A DNA stretch of 64,000 nt from Nonlabens arenilitoris (GTDB lineage Bacteria; Bacteroidota; Bacteroidia; Flavobacteriales; Flavobacteriaceae), in the NCBI RefSeq assembly GCF_002954765.1, contig NZ_MTPW01000001.1:1067501-1131500 (forward strand), read 5' to 3'. Below the pieces are notes generated by a model. It was not told the DNA's origin. It saw only the letters and a list, made by a program, of their open reading frames with translations, and ran no database searches. The position numbers and the translations under genes were made by a program. Positions 63,801 through 64,000 of the stretch are shown here, in pieces (the first letter of the stretch is position 1; every line of letters starts with the position of its first letter).

Positions 63801-63912
63801 CGAGTGCATAGAATTTAGGTTTATCAGAGTTATTTGTAGCTTTAAAAGTCTTATTAGTAGCCCAATGTTTTTGCCATTTTGCTTCTATAGATTTGTGATC
63901 GTAATGCGTCAT
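60871..63912 (-). CDS. leuS: Leucyl-tRNA synthetase
   Basis: The enzyme charges tRNA-Leu. The 1013-residue protein has the HIGH-type motif YPSGAGLHVGHPLGY near 42-56, the CP1 editing domain with TTRPDTIYGVTFMTL near 309 and the KMSKS motif near 785. It is longer than the usual 860-950 residues because about 135 residues lie between MINQGMILG (641) and KMSKS, containing segments unlike the typical leucine-specific domain. A -7 element TATTTTTG lies about 25 bases before the ATG. A palindrome (63375) encodes SRFRESG near residue 175. Confidence 0.95.
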   Translation of the reverse strand: MTHYDHKSIEAKWQKHWATNKTFKATNNSDKPKFYALDMFPYPSGAGLHVGHPLGYIASDIVSRYKRHKGFNVLHPMGYDSFGLPAEQYAIQTGQHPAETTKTNIEGGTDKSGNKIAGYRNQMDRIGFSFDWDREVRTSSPDYYKYTQEIFIMLFDSWYDNDADKAQPISLLESRFRESGNSNINAATDEDLRQFTAAEWNAFTEKEQQEILLDYRLTFLADTEVNWCPALGTVLANDEIVNGVSERGGHPVVRKKMRQWMMRISAFAERLLTGLDDLDWAESIKEIQRNWIGKSVGAMVSFQLDEHKIDVFTTRPDTIYGVTFMTLAPEHELVDQITTAAQKDAVEAYKKATAARSERERMADVKTISGVFTGAYATHPLSGEPVPVWIGDYVLAGYGTGAVMAVPCGDERDYAFANYFAGQEGMPAIKNIFEGVDISEEAYAAKDKTPLCNSDFLNGMSYKQAMAAAIAKLEEVGAGKGKTNYRLRDAVFSRQRYWGEPFPVYYKDGLPQMIDRKYLPIELPEVDEYLPTEDGAPPLGRATTWSWCTQENKVVSNDDDRDCVYPLELNTMPGWAGSSWYMFRYMDANNEDEMFSAAAQEYWGNVDLYIGGSEHATGHLLYSRFWVKLLHDLGKVTVEEPFQKMINQGMILGESAFVHMIKPKLISLKDRVKIDLNPPIIVIDEKVAKGLLDSNKLSDLHQDVINYFEEQYKMSLEFNKHYDKYDLCFEILKSGNIPIANVVNAEIKTEFLKEYHTTKNFEYFYDSSGLNKIDELKSIPLFFEPEKMSKSKYNVVNPDDICDQYGADTLRLYEMFLGPLEQAKPWNTAGITGVYGFMKKLWKLYHNDAGFSVSEEKASPDSMKTLHKTIKKVQDDIENFSFNTSVSSFMIAVNELTAQKCNSREVLEPLVVLVSPYAPHIAEELWSLLGHNESISEAPFPVFDEKHLVESSKTYPISFNGKMKFTLDLPVDVSKDELEKTVLKNEKVQQQLEGKQIRKTIIVPGKIVNFVVG
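63375..63390. repeat. Palindrome CGCTTTCGCGAAAGCG, copy 14
   Basis: Perfect copy in leuS, encoding RFRES. Confidence 0.95.
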
Positions 63913-63932
63913 TTTATAATCTTATGAAAGAG

Positions 63933-63940
63933 CAAAAATA
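63933..63940 (-). promoter_or_regulatory. -7 element TATTTTTG upstream of leuS
   Basis: A minus-strand match to TAnnTTTG 21-28 bases before the leuS ATG. The -33 region reads GTTTCG, a weak match. Confidence 0.45.
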
Positions 63941-64000
63941 GGGTGTTTACAACAATGCCGAAACTTATAGCGTTGTAATCGTCAGTAGCTCATTTACTTT

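Overview
The window is a contiguous piece of chromosome from a marine-type member of the Flavobacteriaceae (Bacteroidota). The evidence is a low-GC, densely packed gene set, type IX secretion and gliding-type surface proteins (a CHU_C-domain protein with a PorP/SprF partner), promoters of the Bacteroidota TTTG-N19-TAnnTTTG type, a BamA/OmpH/UppS/NadK block in flavobacterial order, a caa3-type oxidase block, and a fused HPPK-deoxynucleoside kinase. I infer a Nonlabens/Dokdonia-like lineage, but no 16S or other decisive marker is present. I see no insertion sequence, prophage, CRISPR array or rRNA operon.

Layout. 1-7.1 kb: a DNA-damage tolerance cluster (two unrecognised genes, dinB, a DnaE2-like polymerase, a radical SAM protein and its DUF4130 partner). 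7.2-8.2 kb: an 11-residue-repeat lipoprotein and tRNA-Leu and tRNA-Gly genes. 8.2-13.3 kb: mutS, then a vWA/SIMPL envelope pair. 13.4-16.5 kb: a TPR histidine kinase and LytTR regulator. 16.5-24.5 kb: murI, two OmpH chaperones, bamA, uppS, a DUF6089 protein, nadK and a CBS protein. 24.6-29.5 kb: pdxJ, an esterase, a FadL porin, a SGNH lipoprotein and a small holin-family membrane protein. 29.6-33.1 kb: tig-clpP-clpX. 33.0-41.6 kb: a gene remnant, a lipoprotein, a GH3 protein, a DUF2797 protein, AsmA, a queuosine-precursor transporter, folK-dNK and a SPOUT methyltransferase. 41.6-45.9 kb: the type IX pair. 46-47.3 kb: a NifU-like protein and dodecin. 47.3-55 kb: tsaB at the end of an ABC efflux operon with two adaptors, TolC, two permeases and an ATPase. 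55.1-60.7 kb: cytochrome oxidase assembly and subunit genes, cyoE and a small surface protein. 60.9-63.9 kb: leuS.

The most striking structure is not a gene. A 16-bp perfect palindrome, CGCTTTCGCGAAAGCG, occurs 13 times, with one 14-bp copy and two variants, spaced about 3-9 kb apart. Eleven of these 14 copies lie inside coding regions, where the element encodes AFAKA, RFRES or LSRK depending on frame. In four exported proteins it forms the end of the signal peptide (AFAKA followed by Q), so the DNA element supplies the signal peptidase site. One copy sits exactly at the junction of the fused HPPK and nucleoside kinase domains.

Two exported-protein genes, the SGNH lipoprotein and TolC, each appear one A short in a homopolymer immediately after the start codon, which breaks the frame between start and signal peptide. 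The folK-dNK gene has no ATG, GTG or TTG upstream of its conserved N-terminus.
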